25,101 nucleotides of DNA from Apostichopus californicus (lineage: Eukaryota; Echinodermata; Holothuroidea; Aspidochirotida; Stichopodidae), in NCBI GenBank assembly GCA_020650975.1, contig JAIPMN010006706.1, positions 1 to 25,101 of the forward strand. The letters are read 5' to 3'. The notes below the pieces were generated by a model. It saw nothing but the letters and a program-made list of their open reading frames with translations, was not told where the DNA came from and did not search any database. A program made the translations under genes and the position numbers. The first letter of the stretch is position 1; each line of letters begins with the position of its first letter. Positions 1-10,079 of this stretch are shown piece after piece.

Positions 1-139
1 ATAACTAACACTCATCCTAATAGAACAAAGAAAATACCAATTTCAATACTGAAAACTGCATGTGTTGATTTTCGTGTTGGTTTACTGTGTAAAGGCCCAT
101 ATATGTAAACAGTTGCAAAGATGTATATAGCAGTTTTTG

Positions 140-290
140 TACACACAGGAACCATATTATTTTATAATCAGATGTGGGAACCATATTATAATAATCTGAT
201 AAGTAACCTTATTATTTATAATCTGTTATATAGGAACCATATTGTTTCAGAATCTGATATAGTAACCATATTATTTTATAATCTGAGACC
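140..290 (+). repeat. short AT-rich tandem repeat
   Basis: Four imperfect copies of a unit near 38 bases with the core GGAACCATATTATTTTATAA followed by TCTGAT. The copies differ by substitutions and small gaps. Confidence 0.75.
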
Positions 291-306
291 AAGTCTTGAG
301 CCTTAA

Positions 307-630
307 AAACTGCTAGATGGCCAAAAATGTGAACATTGAATTATTCCCTGTGTATACAGTACATGTAGTATGCATGGTACACTTGTGTTTATATTGCTTG
401 CTATTGTACCATATGTACATAATCATCAAAATGGAATAATAAGTTTGATATACTACTTTAGGGAATTTGCTACACATTGAAAAAGATTTACTTCGCTCTT
501 TGTTTACCTGCCGCCCCCACAACCTTAACACTCTCGTTCGTTCAACGGTGTCTAGAATGAACTGGTAACCTTTTTAATACTGTGGACCCTCTTTCACCTG
601 ACCCCTCCGGTCAATGCACTTCCTTCTCAT
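307..630. other. no recognisable feature
   Basis: AT-rich single-copy-looking DNA. Short open frames on both strands have no coding character. Confidence 0.6.
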
Positions 631-1185
631 GTACTTTACTGTACTGTTCTGTACTGTACTGTACTGTACTGTACTGTACTGTACTGTACTGTTCTGTACT
701 GTTCTGTACTGTTCTGTTCTGTACTGAACTGTTCTGTACTGTTCTGTACTGTTCTGTACTGTTCTGTACTGTACAGTAATGTACTGTACTGTACTGTTCT
801 GTACTGTTCTGTACTGTTCTGTACTGTTCTGTACTGTTCTGTACTATAGTGTTCTGTACTGTACTGTTCTGTACTGTTCTGTACTGTACTGTACAGTAAA
901 GTAATGTACTGTACTGTTCTGTACTGTACTGTACTGTTCTGTACTGTACTGTTCTGTACTGTTCTGTACTGTTCTGTACTGTTCTGTACTGTTCTGTACT
1001 GTACAGTAATGTACTGTACTGTACTGTTCTGTACTGTTCTGTTCTGTACTGTACAGTAATGTACTGTACTGTACTGTTCTGTACTGTACTGTTCTGTACT
1101 GTTCTGTACTGTACAGTAATGTACTGTACTGTACTGTTCTGTACTGTACTGTACTGTTCTGTACTGTACTTTATTGTACTGTGTA
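631..1185 (+). repeat. CTGTA/CTGTT pentamer satellite with higher-order pattern
   Basis: About 550 bases are built from five-base units CTGTA and CTGTT. A variant block GTACAGTAAT (once GTACAGTAAA) recurs at 771, 891, 1001, 1051 and 1111, at spacings of 120, 110, 50 and 60, all multiples of ten. Because GTAC is its own complement, the array can fold on itself. Confidence 0.95.
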
Positions 1186-1189
1186 CAGG

Positions 1190-2660
1190 TAGGTAAGTTT
1201 GGTCTTCTGGGTTTTATACGAAGAGTCCAAGAGTAGCCTACAGTAGCTCAGACATTTTGTATCTGTCTGTTGGATAAATGAATGGATGCATTATTCTCAC
1301 AAAGCTACAGCGTATATATTCACACATACTGGATTGCTAACTTATAAATTATAATGTGTACATTGTTTGTAGGATATACTCTCTTAATTAGGTAACTCTT
1401 TACACACAATTAATTTATGGAAAGACATAGTTAATTGCGATTTAATTGTGTGATGAAAATTCATTGTATAACGTGAGAGGAAAGTATTCATTTTAATGAG
1501 TTTACATTATTTACAGCCAACATAAATACACATATTTTAATTGATTCATGTGTACATATTCTTCACACACTGTAGTCAATATGTAGTAGCATGCAGATAT
1601 ATATACTGTAGCAGGCTTTCATATGTACTTCATTGTTACCTTGACATGTGTGTGTAGTGAGGTATTACCTGTTAAGGCTACCACTGGATATAAGCTACAT
1701 GTTATAACTGCTGGTATGTACACTTTGTAACACTGTGTATTTTGCTATTGTGTGTACTCATACTGCAAGTAAATTCACTTTTATATACTGTTTATACATT
1801 AAAACACAGCTCTGCCCTACTGTACATGTACACTCACATGTATGCAGTACAGATACCATGTAATATTAGTATAATACGGTATGTTTTACGATTGATCCCG
1901 TTTACTCCATTTTATACTCTCTTCAATATCTTTTGTGTACATATGATAATTTATTAAGTCATGTTAAAATCTGCATTTATATTAGTATAATTGACGATTT
2001 ACTGTACATATAGTCAATAATATGCCATGTACAGTATCATCATTTATGAGAATTGCTCCTGGTATTCTTCTTAAATTGTACATGTCTGTAATATAGTACT
2101 GTACTGATATGGTACTGTACTATACTACATGTAATGTACTTTATCAACAGTGTATATGTGCAAGATACAATACTTTATGTTTAGTTTAGTAATTAGAGTG
2201 AGTCCTTATACTGTATGTAAGTACTGTACAGTCTGTACTTATATCCTAGCTAATGGTATAGCGTCATAGTTGCCTGATTTGAACAAATATATGCTTCATT
2301 AATTGTACTGGTACTATAGGGACATATTGAATTGTCATAAAGTATCTATATTAAAACTAGTGCAAAGCTACTGTACTTTATGTCTATTTTTCAGCTACAG
2401 ATCGTAGTACTCAGGCGCAATACAGAATTTTACTTTTACTCATATACTTGTTCTGCACATGGTACTAATACTGGACAGTGGACATGGTACTATGTGTACC
2501 ACAACTCAAATTTAAAGGGATTACATACAGTATGTATAGCATAAATACATATATTGACAAACTTCCTCTAATTAGTTCGCTCTGGTCTCTCTCCGACTAA
2601 ACAACATTATGCACTATCCTATCTGCCTAAACTAATTGATGGGAATGTGTTAGCACCGTA
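1190..2660. other. AT-rich non-coding stretch, no gene seen
   Basis: The DNA is rich in scattered GTAC, TGTACA and ACTGTA words, which look like dispersed remains of the neighbouring pentamer array. No conserved protein or RNA is recognisable on either strand. Confidence 0.6.
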
Positions 2661-2674
2661 TGTCCCCACCCCCC

Positions 2675-2930
2675 CACTTCTAGGACACCGCCCACTTCTA
2701 GGGGCACCGCCCACTTCTAGGACACCACCCACTTTTAGGACACCCCTACTTATAGGACACCGCCCACTTCTAGGACACTGCCCACTTCTAGTCCTGACAC
2801 AGCCTACTTCTAGGGGACTGTCCACTTCTAGGACACAGCCCACTTCTAGGGGTCTGCCAACTTCTAGGGCACTTCCCACTTCTAGGACATCGCCCACTTC
2901 TAGGACACTGCCTACTTCTAGGTCACCACC
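2675..2930 (+). repeat. 18-bp minisatellite
   Basis: About 14 units follow the consensus CACTTCTAGGACACCGCC, with variants such as ACTTCTAGGGGACTGTC. The period is a multiple of three, so it leaves long but meaningless open frames on both strands (2647-3012 and 2619-2897). Confidence 0.95.
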
Positions 2931-3244
2931 TAATTATACTCCATGTGGTGCACATGTATACTGCAGTACAAATATGCAACAATGTTCAAACATATCCTTT
3001 CTTTCCATGTAGGACTGTTAACATTTGATAATGTCAACTAAAGGTTGGCTGAATTCCCCAGTAACATCTTCTTTGTTTCACACTTTGCAAGTACTACTGT
3101 CAAAAGAATTTGGGATGTGATCTTGCAATATTTGACTCTCATTAGAGTGAAGATTGTCAAAATGCTTTCATGTCATTATTGAGGCATGCCAGACACAAGT
3201 GCTGGGGTCAGTTCTTTTAGTCTGGCTAGCAGAATTTGTTATTA

Positions 3245-3880
3245 CTTAAAGGGACGGTATTGACTAGAGGACATATGCCTATAAGTTGCATTGTCTGGAG
3301 GACACTGTAGCACTTGATATATAGGACAGTAATACAATAGTAAGAGGATAGTACTTATAATGAAGATACTGCATTAACATGGGACAGTAGTGACTAGAGG
3401 ACATAAGTGACTAAAGGACATATATACCTATACTGCAGTGTCTGGAGGACACTGTAGCACTTGATATATAGGACAGTAACACAATAGTAAGAGGATAGTT
3501 ATATAATAAAAATGATAAAATAGTACTTACATAGCGCGTTCATCAGCAACGCTGCTCGAAGCGCTTTACAGGAATTGAAACAATTAATATACAGGAAACA
3601 TTTAAAATACAGGAAACATTCAAAAGCAAATAGTAGAAAAATATCGCCTAAAAGGTATACACCATAAAACCTATGATAGGATAGAAAAATACATTAAAGC
3701 TATGGTGCATACAAAAATACTGTACAGTTCAAACATCAAAGGCAATTCTAATATAATATGCTTTCAGCGATGTTTTAAAACTGGCAGGGCTTGCGCAGGT
3801 ACAAGTTTATAATGAAGCTACTGTACTATGTACATCTTGCATTAACATGAGGTAGTACAGTAGTAACTGGAGGACAGTAC
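3245..3880 (+). repeat. tandem ~130-bp repeat (GAGGACACTGTAGCACTTGA family), second copy interrupted
   Basis: A block containing GACTAGAGGACATA, GTCTGGAGGACACTGTAGC and CAATAGTAAGAGGATAGT occurs at about 3259-3350 and again at about 3388-3500. The following segment, TATAATGAAG with GCATTAACATG, occurs at 3356-3382 and again at 3810-3850. The second copy is therefore split by about 300 bases of foreign sequence. Confidence 0.75.
3519..3808. mobile_element. insert of unknown repeat class with AGCGC...AAGCGCTTTACA motif
   Basis: The insert separates two parts of the flanking tandem unit. It contains TAGCGCGTTCATCAGC then GCTCGAAGCGCTTTACAGG at 3532-3571, an imperfect inverted AGCGC/GCGCT pair of a type I recall as frequent in marine invertebrate intergenic DNA. 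No terminal repeats or frame were identified, and the boundaries are approximate. Confidence 0.4.
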
Positions 3881-3889
3881 AGGAAGTTG

Positions 3890-5155
3890 TATGACAGGGC
3901 AAACCACACCACAACCCTAACATGGCTGTGGAATATTGTGAGGAGTGCACCCCCCCCCCCAGGCTACTGTACCTCTCAGGCTTGAGATATTATACATACT
4001 GTAGAAATTATTCTAATTTTAATTCTTCTATTGAAATGACATACATACTTCTGGCTTCTGTAGGCTTACAAAATCGAAATTCCCTAATTCTTGTCACAAG
4101 TGTTGTACAGTATTTATTTATTTATGAGCACCAAGAGGAAAATTAACTTTGATAATCTTTGTTTGTACATGTGATCATTCCAGAAATGATCCAGCTAGTA
4201 TACAGTACATGTACTACAATTATTCCGTTGTAACCTTAGCAACTGAAGACGGTTGCCGTCTTTAACGATTTTCAATGTATGATTTAATATTCGCAGAGTA
4301 GCTTAGCAGCTGTACTTGAATATAAATTGTACTGCAATACTATATGAAGCCATATCAAGGAAGATTAATTTTGGCTACTCACTTTAGAAGTCTGAGAGAC
4401 TCGATTGTAATGTTAGTTTACATACAGTATGTTTGATGTTTACATATATACTATAGATGCATCCGTTTTACATGGTAACATAATCTGCACTGTTCATGTG
4501 AATAAATCAAATACAGGTTTAATATATCTTGGTTTATGTGCATTTCATAACCAGTTTGACTTAATTGTCATTTGAGCACAATGAACTGGTGATACAATGA
4601 TGAATGATAAAATAATAATGATTTCTCGGTACAGCAGCATTCGATAACTATTTTTAGTGTAGTTTTGTATCCTAATATAAATGTGCACTGAACATCATAC
4701 AGTATATTGTAGTTAGTGAAGGACTTAAATAGGACTTACTGTAACACATCATATCTGGCCTTTGAATTACTGTTTGAGTTGATACTGTACAATAGCATTT
4801 CATATCCACCCAGGTAATTTGATCAAAACTTAGTCAATTGATATAGTTGCTGTACCATTCTAAATATGAAATCAATGTTCATATATCCCTTTAAGTTATA
4901 GTTAAACTTCATGGAATTATAACATTTTCAGTTTAAACAGTAGTGCAACTTTAATTACATTCATGTTAGGCAGTAAGGCTCCACTAGTACTTGGTGAAAG
5001 ATACCCATAGATACCCTTTAATTTGAAATAATGGCAGCATATATCATATTCCTTGAATTTGGTAAAATGTCAACTAATTGTTTTTATCCCTTTAACTTCA
5101 TTTAATGTAAGTATGTATTCATACCTTGTTAGTATTGTATAATATGGCAGCTTGC
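3890..5155. other. AT-rich non-coding stretch, no gene seen
   Basis: The only distinct element is a run of eleven C at about 3950-3960. Short frames have no recognisable content. From about 4990 there are isolated half-units resembling the following 71-bp array. Confidence 0.6.
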
Positions 5156-5159
5156 TTAA

Positions 5160-6070
5160 TAGGATCCCTTTGACGTCACTTGATGGCAGAATATCTATAC
5201 CCAATTAACTTCATATATTGGCAGATATATCCATATCCCTTTAACTTCATTTAATGGCAGTATATCCATACTCATTTCATTTGATATAATGGCAGATATA
5301 TCCATATCCCTTTAACTTCATTTAATGGCAGTATATCCATACTCATTTCATTTGATATAATGGCAGATATATCCATATCCCTTAAACTTCATTTAATGGC
5401 AGTATATCCATACTCATTTCATTTGATATAATGGCAGATATATCCATATCCCTTTAACTTCATTTAATGGCAGTATATCCATACTCATTTCATTTGATAT
5501 AATGGCAGATATATCCATATCCCTTAAACTTCATTTATTGACAGTATATCCATACTCCTTTAATATGATATAATGGCAGTATATCCATATCCCTTAAACT
5601 TCATTTATTGACAGTATATCCATACTCATTTCATTTGATATAATGGCAGTATATCCATATCCCTTTACTTCATATAATGGCAGTATATTCATACTCATTT
5701 CATTTGATATAATGGCAGTATATCCCATATTACTTTAATATGATATAATGGCGGTATATCCCATGTCCCTTTAACTTCATTTAATGGCAGTTTATCCATA
5801 CTCCTTTAATTTGATATAATGGCAGTATATCCCATATCACTTTAACTTCATTTAATGGCAGTATATCCATACTCTTTTCATTTGATATAATGGCAGTATA
5901 TCCATATCCCTTTAAATTCATTTAATGGCAGTATATCCATACTCCTTTAACTTGATATAATGGCAGTATATCCCATATCACTTTAAACTTCATTTAAAGA
6001 CAGCATACATATCCATACTCCTTTAATTTGATATCACTGCAGCTCAATACATTTGATACCCCTTTAAAAC
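5160..6070 (+). repeat. 71-bp minisatellite with two-part unit
   Basis: The unit is a dimer of two related halves near 35 bases: ATATCCATATCCCTTTAACT then TCATTTAATGGCAG, and ATATCCATACTCATTTCATT then TGATATAATGGCAG. The start GGCAGATATATCC is at 5220, 5291 and 5362, exactly 71 apart. The middle copies are nearly identical and the ends degenerate, as expected for an array maintained by unequal exchange. Confidence 0.95.
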
Positions 6071-6118
6071 ATTTAGTTGGTACATGGAAGGGTAGATAAT
6101 TTATGACACTGTTACTAC

Positions 6119-6450
6119 AGGACAGCTGGCTGCCATCCTTAATAAGAAACTATATGAAGTCTGCTCCCCGAAAGAGAAAGAGATTTGAGCAAGTGCTTCG
6201 TATGATGGGGGAAGTTTGGGAAACTGCACGGCTGATTGATTGGGCAGCTCACATGTCTAGTAGGGATGAAAACTCCCAAGACTAAACTATGTTAGAAAGT
6301 TGAATCGATTCATTCTATGTTGGAGTAAATGCAGCCGGAGCACTACCAAGATGCTAGGAAAGTGAATTTGAACATTGGAGCAAAACAAACTTGACAGGTT
6401 ACAAGTTACGATGGGATATGGGAGATGACGGAACCGCGGAAAAATATACT
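6119..6450 (+). other. possible upstream leader exon or unidentified coding fragment
   Basis: After the end of the 71-bp tandem array the sequence becomes more balanced in composition. TTACTACAG (ends 6118) could be an acceptor and ACT|GTATGT at 6451 a donor. An open frame covers 6103-6285 and reads, after the acceptor, DSWLPSLIRNYMKSAPRKRK and on to a stop. I do not recognise the peptide. It may be an untranslated exon of the downstream gene, a fragment of an old mobile-element frame, or chance. Confidence 0.2.
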
Positions 6451-6572
6451 GTATGTGTTTACCTCATTTAAGTTTGTTCCACAAACTATTTTTGAGCGCA
6501 GAACTGAGCCTGGAATTTATGAGACTTAACTCGCTTAAAGTTCTCAAAGCCCAGGACCACAGTACAGTACAC

Positions 6573-6706
6573 TTTTGATAATTTGAGGTATATTTCTAAT
6601 CAATTTTCCTGGTTTCCTTTTTTTTTACAGCTGTGAAAGCTTCTGGTATTTTGAGTTATATTTTCAAATCAATTTTCCATTTTTTCCTTTTCTTTTAATT
6701 TTACAG
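6573..6706 (+). repeat. tandem duplication of a 3' splice site region before the leader exon
   Basis: Two near-copies, 6573-6630 and about 6647-6706, each read TTTGA-rich lead, TCAATTTTCC, a T-rich pyrimidine tract and TTTACAG. The acceptor AGs are at 6629-6630 and 6705-6706, 76 bases apart. Both look functional. Confidence 0.7.
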
Positions 6707-7184
6707 ATTTTTATGATTGGTTGAAAGTTTTATGCCCATTTCTGGAGATGGAAGTGTGAGAGGTTTTCGACAGACGTTACATAGAAGAGCACAGTATTGC
6801 CCACTGCCGCCTCTGTTGCCGAGGGGAACAGATGGTACACTGTCAGAAGGCAAACAAGATTTGTGGGTTTGGAACTGAGGAACAGCGATTGGATTCTCAT
6901 CTCTCACCATTTTAAGTTACTGCCTAAAGTGAGAGGTTTTGTATTCTGCATCTGTGACATAATTCATTTAGCAAAAAGTGAGACCAAGACACAACCAGTA
7001 TTTTCGGAAAAATTAGAACAATAAAGAAAGAAAAAACCCTAAAAAAGACGAAGCGTGCTTAAGTCAAAAACCCTATCTGGACCTGGACCCTCTCCGTGAT
7101 GTGGTATATGGTGAAGTATTGCTGCACCAAAAATGATCGTGTAAGATAGTATAATAAAACATCTACAAAGACAAGTCACAAAAA
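6707..7184 (+). promoter_or_regulatory. probable 5' untranslated part of the first coding exon, with upstream ORFs
   Basis: A strong acceptor (pyrimidine-rich tract, then TTTTACAG ending at 6706) precedes the coding start with no donor-like break seen between, so the leader exon may begin at 6707, or at 6631 from the near-copy acceptor. Upstream ATGs open short frames at 6713 (3 codons), 6732-6878 (48 codons plus stop), 6750 (3 codons) and 7099-7149 (16 codons plus stop). None overlaps the main ATG, and TAA at 7155 closes the main frame. The leader assignment is inference; no transcript evidence is available. Confidence 0.5.
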
Positions 7185-7587
7185 ATGGCTAGCAACAAGG
7201 CAGAGCGTACATTTCGGGTGGTGGTGGTTGGAATGTCGGGAACCACGGAAACACGAGGAGACTTTGGCGTGGGGAAATCCTGCCTGTGTAATCGTTTTGT
7301 GAGCCCTAATGAGGACGAGTACCACCCGCAGCATGTCTCCATGATCAGCCAGTGTGATTTCAGCGGCAGGATCATTAATAACGACCACTTTCTCTACTGG
7401 GGAGATTTGGTCAAGCGGTTCGACGGAATGAACTTCCATTTCAGGATCGTCGAACAGACCGAATTTATCGACGATACGTCCTTCTCGATCCTGAAGGGTT
7501 CGGTCTCCAAGAACTATTTCAAGAGATGTGCGGACACGAAACTGTCCTCGGCAGAGAAGGTTGCGTACGTATGTCCGGACCAGTTGG
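7185..7587 (+). CDS. ARHGAP35: p190 RhoGAP coding exon 1: N-terminal GTPase-like domain, first half (residues 1-134)
   Basis: The ATG at 7185 follows an in-frame TAA at 7155-7157 and has A at -3 and G at +4, a good initiation context. The exon encodes the P-loop at residues 25-32 (GDFGVGKS) followed by CLCNRF, then NNDHFLYWG at 65-73 and VEQTEFIDD at 89-97, all hallmarks of the p190 N-terminal GTPase-like domain. As in the family, the usual DxxG switch II motif is replaced around the VEQTEF stretch, which fits a domain that binds nucleotide but hydrolyses it poorly or not at all. The exon ends CAGTTGG before the donor GTGAGT at 7588, phase 1, and the next exon completes a glycine codon (DQLG). 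An antisense open frame over the same bases is a shadow. Confidence 0.95.
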
Positions 7588-7669
7588 GTGAGTAGATGAA
7601 AATTCAACATTTTTAATTTTTTAATTCAAATTTGGAATCTTTTCAATTTAGAAAGTCATTTCAGATGGG

Positions 7670-7810
7670 AAAACCGTAGATTGCTCTTGGATTCATGAAT
7701 AACCCATCTTACTATGACCCGGTCGGGTATCGAACCCGGAACCTCCCGGTTGCTAAGCCTCATTGCTTCAAATGCCACAGCCTTTATCCACTTAGCCAAA
7801 GCAACGGATT
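7670..7810 (-). mobile_element. tRNA-derived SINE fragment in intron 1
   Basis: Read on the minus strand, a perfect Pol III A box TGGCTAAGTGG (7798 down to 7788) is followed by a B box GGTTCGATACC (7736 down to 7726) with spacing like a long-variable-arm tRNA (Leu/Ser type). The boxes are intact, but the flanks do not fold as a whole tRNA, so a SINE head is more likely than a tRNA gene. The element's ends are not sharp. Confidence 0.7.
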
Positions 7811-8203
7811 ATTTTAATGTACGTTGGTTTAGTAGTTATACTAAATCTATTATGACCAAAATCTTGTTTTAATCTCATACAAAAAAGAGTGAACATTTAT
7901 ACCAAATACAATTGGACTACATTGAGTGATTTGCTAAAGATTGTCAGTACTTAGTTATTTTGGAGCCCTAAAAAGATTTCTGTCTTCTGTCTGACTATTT
8001 TTATGATGCTTAATTATAAGGATATATGACCTCAGTTTGCTAGGTGTGGTATTCCAACCACTTTGATTGATGAACGGAACTGATGTTTTAAATGTTTAAC
8101 AGTAAGAACACAATGGACAATCAAGGCTTCTCATTGGCTCATTGACGGCATGTCTGTGATTACGTTGCATGTTTATGAATAGTTAAGGAATTCAAATCAA
8201 AAG

Positions 8204-8300
8204 TAAATTTATTCATGTATTCAGTATGTATATATGTCTACAGGTGATGAGGGTTAATTTATTCATGTATTCGTCGGTTTATATCTACAGGTGATGAGGG
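8204..8300 (+). repeat. tandem duplication of the exon 2 splice acceptor
   Basis: Copy 1 (8204-8253) and copy 2 (8254-8300) share AATTTATTCATGTATTC, a TATAT stretch and TCTACAGGTGATGAGGG. The second AG (8289-8290) is the one that keeps the p190 frame. Use of the first (8242-8243) would put TAA at 8255-8257 into the frame right after GDEG. Confidence 0.85.
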
Positions 8301-8951
8301 GAGCTTTCCTCAAGACGCACTCCCGGGCGGTAAATTTCAAGTGGACGGCTATTTACTGGTGTTTGACGTAAGCAATGTGAAGGGTCGAAACGTGAGTAAG
8401 CAGATGGAGTTTGTACAGAAGTTGCATTCCTCGATAAGCAGGACGAGGAAGCCGATCGTCATCGTCGCCACCAAGTTCGACGCCGTGGAGGAGACGAGTC
8501 TGAACAGCCTGCGACAGTTCGCCAGAGAAAAGAAACTCTCCATAGTGGAATGTTCCTCTCAGCTCGGCATAAACGTGAACTTACCGTTTTGCACTCTGGC
8601 CGCGATGATCGACAAGAACCGCAGCAAACCCCGAGAGATGTCGTACCAGGAGGCGTTCAGGAGAAGAGAGGAGAGGGTGGAGGCCGCCAAAAAGAAGTAC
8701 ACGAATCTCCTGGAGTCCAGGGTGACCGACTACCGCAGCATCTGGTCGAACACGAAGGCAGAGCTGGAGAAGTTGGAAGACTACCAGGGGCACGTGGTGA
8801 TCGCCGGAACGAAATCAGCGAAGAAGCTATTCAGAAACCACACCAAGAGACTCAAGGAGGCCCACCAACAGCATAAACAGAACATCTATTTAGCAAACAT
8901 GCCTAGGATGCTTCTGGAGATCTATCCTGATTTAGAAGCTATCAACGGAAG
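8291..8951 (+). CDS. ARHGAP35: p190 RhoGAP coding exon 2: second half of GTPase-like domain and FF1 (residues 135-354)
   Basis: The acceptor TCTACAG ends at 8290, and the exon opens in phase (G|GT) with DEGSFPQDALPGGKF then VDGYLLVFDVS, which aligns with the family's loop and beta strand after DQLG. The guanine-specificity motif TKFD lies at residues 195-198 and the SAK-like ECSSQ at 221-225. From about residue 256 the chain becomes charged and helical and ends in the FF1 domain (about 260-325, with SIW at 284-286 and AKKLF at 311-315). The mammalian FF1 tyrosine 308 corresponds here to His302. The donor is AAG|GTACGT at 8952, phase 2, splitting an AG|G arginine. The frame stays open to 9108 past the donor, but that part has no family similarity and is intron. 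Confidence 0.94.
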
Positions 8952-9351
8952 GTACGTCAAGGACAATTTTGTCATCTGTCAGATAGACATATTTAATTTC
9001 ATTGGTCAGTTTCTAAAAGAATGTTCAAATTTCATTTTTTCAATTTTTTTTTTTTTTGTAGAGAGAAACTACCTCCAGTTTATGACAGTATGTGCCAAAT
9101 TCCTGTAAACACATGCAACGTTTGTCTGTATATATACATTGCCTTGGAACACAGGCTGAAATTCTGTCGTAAGATGTCCGATATAATTTCCGAGGTTTTA
9201 CTTTTTCAACTGCAACGGAGGCCCCTGACTTATGATTTCCACATTGGGAGTCTTGATCAGAAACTCTTTGTCTGAGTAGTTTCTTACGTTGTACTGTTTT
9301 ATACTTTTGAAAGTAGCCCGGGCTACATTTGAACCAATTTTAAAAATGGAA

Positions 9352-9383
9352 GGGGGGGGGTGGGGAGTAGGGTAGGGTAGGGT
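9352..9383 (+). repeat. G-run cluster in intron 2, quadruplex-capable
   Basis: A run of nine G, then GGGG, and three more GGG blocks spaced by TA or AGTA fit the pattern for a sense-strand G-quadruplex. A second run lies at about 9694-9714. Confidence 0.75.
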
Positions 9384-9774
9384 TGAAGGCTAGGCTTACT
9401 TCATGATGAAGTTTTACATAGTGACCAGTTTTATATTGCTGATCTGTTTCTGAAAAGTAATTCTGAGAGCTTTAAAATATTTACAGTAAATATACAGAAA
9501 AATGTCAGAAAAAACAATTTAGGCTTTGTATGTATTGGTCTGATACTCTTCTCTGTCCTTTCTCCACTCATCTTACACACTTTAATTTACCTCTGATCCT
9601 ATGTGTATAATTAGTTGAACGAAGGGAAACACCTCAAGTATATATTCATCATCTCATAAGATACCCAAACCTGTAAATTGTGTATTTTATTTTGGGGGGG
9701 GGAGGGGGGAAGGGCATTCTACACTACAGAATGATGTAAATGTTCATGTTCCCATTGCCCGTTTCACCTTCCAG

Positions 9775-9990
9775 GTACTGGCCAGCCTGTCGGGATGCTT
9801 TAGAGAGTAGCCCCCATTTTGATAAATGGTTCATCAAACTGGACCAGCCCTGGGAGGACAGCGAGTACATCGATACCGATGAACTACGGATTCCGTTCCA
9901 GTTGATGAAGGAGCAGCGGCTAACCGCGAGGGTGGAGCTTTACTTTCAGGATCATGTGCATAGCCTGCAAGAAGCCAAAAGGAAAGAAAG
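9775..9990 (+). CDS. ARHGAP35: p190 RhoGAP coding exon 3: FF2 domain (residues 355-426)
   Basis: The 216-nt exon lies between acceptor CCTTCCAG (ends 9774) and donor AAG|GTCAGT (9991). It is phase 2 on both sides, so it is symmetric. It encodes one FF-type helical module: the HFDKWFIKLDQPWED segment at residues 369-383 matches the family pattern of an FF domain core, followed by RIPFQLM at 393-399 and a basic helix ending EAKRKE. In the known family FF modules bind phosphoserine or transcription-factor partners such as TFII-I. The exon could be skipped without shifting the frame, which would remove just this module. Confidence 0.93.
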
Positions 9991-10023
9991 GTCAGTTTGA
10001 AACATATTAAGTCCTCTCTCCTA

Positions 10024-10025
<2 letters not shown>

Positions 10026-10079
<54 letters not shown>

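Noticed and set aside
582..779. Open frame rich in C, L, Y and F
   Set aside because: It is a translation of the CTGTA/CTGTT pentamer array.
2619..3012. Long open frames on both strands rich in PTSRT-like and LEVG-like repeats
   Set aside because: They are produced by an 18-bp tandem repeat whose period is a multiple of three. The content is purely periodic and has no gene context.
7019..7030. AATAAA as a polyadenylation signal
   Set aside because: It lies in the proposed leader just upstream of the p190 start, and no gene ending there is recognisable. AATAAA is common in AT-rich DNA.
7176..7610. 144-codon antisense frame opposite exon 1
   Set aside because: The + strand at this place encodes the conserved GTPase-like domain in an exact exon. 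The antisense frame has no similarity and is a shadow.
7726..7798. Possible tRNA gene on the minus strand
   Set aside because: A and B boxes are intact, but the arms do not pair as a complete cloverleaf and there is no terminator in place, so a SINE fragment fits better.
8550..8876. 108-codon frame on the + strand within exon 2
   Set aside because: It is out of frame with the conserved p190 reading frame and has low-complexity charged content.
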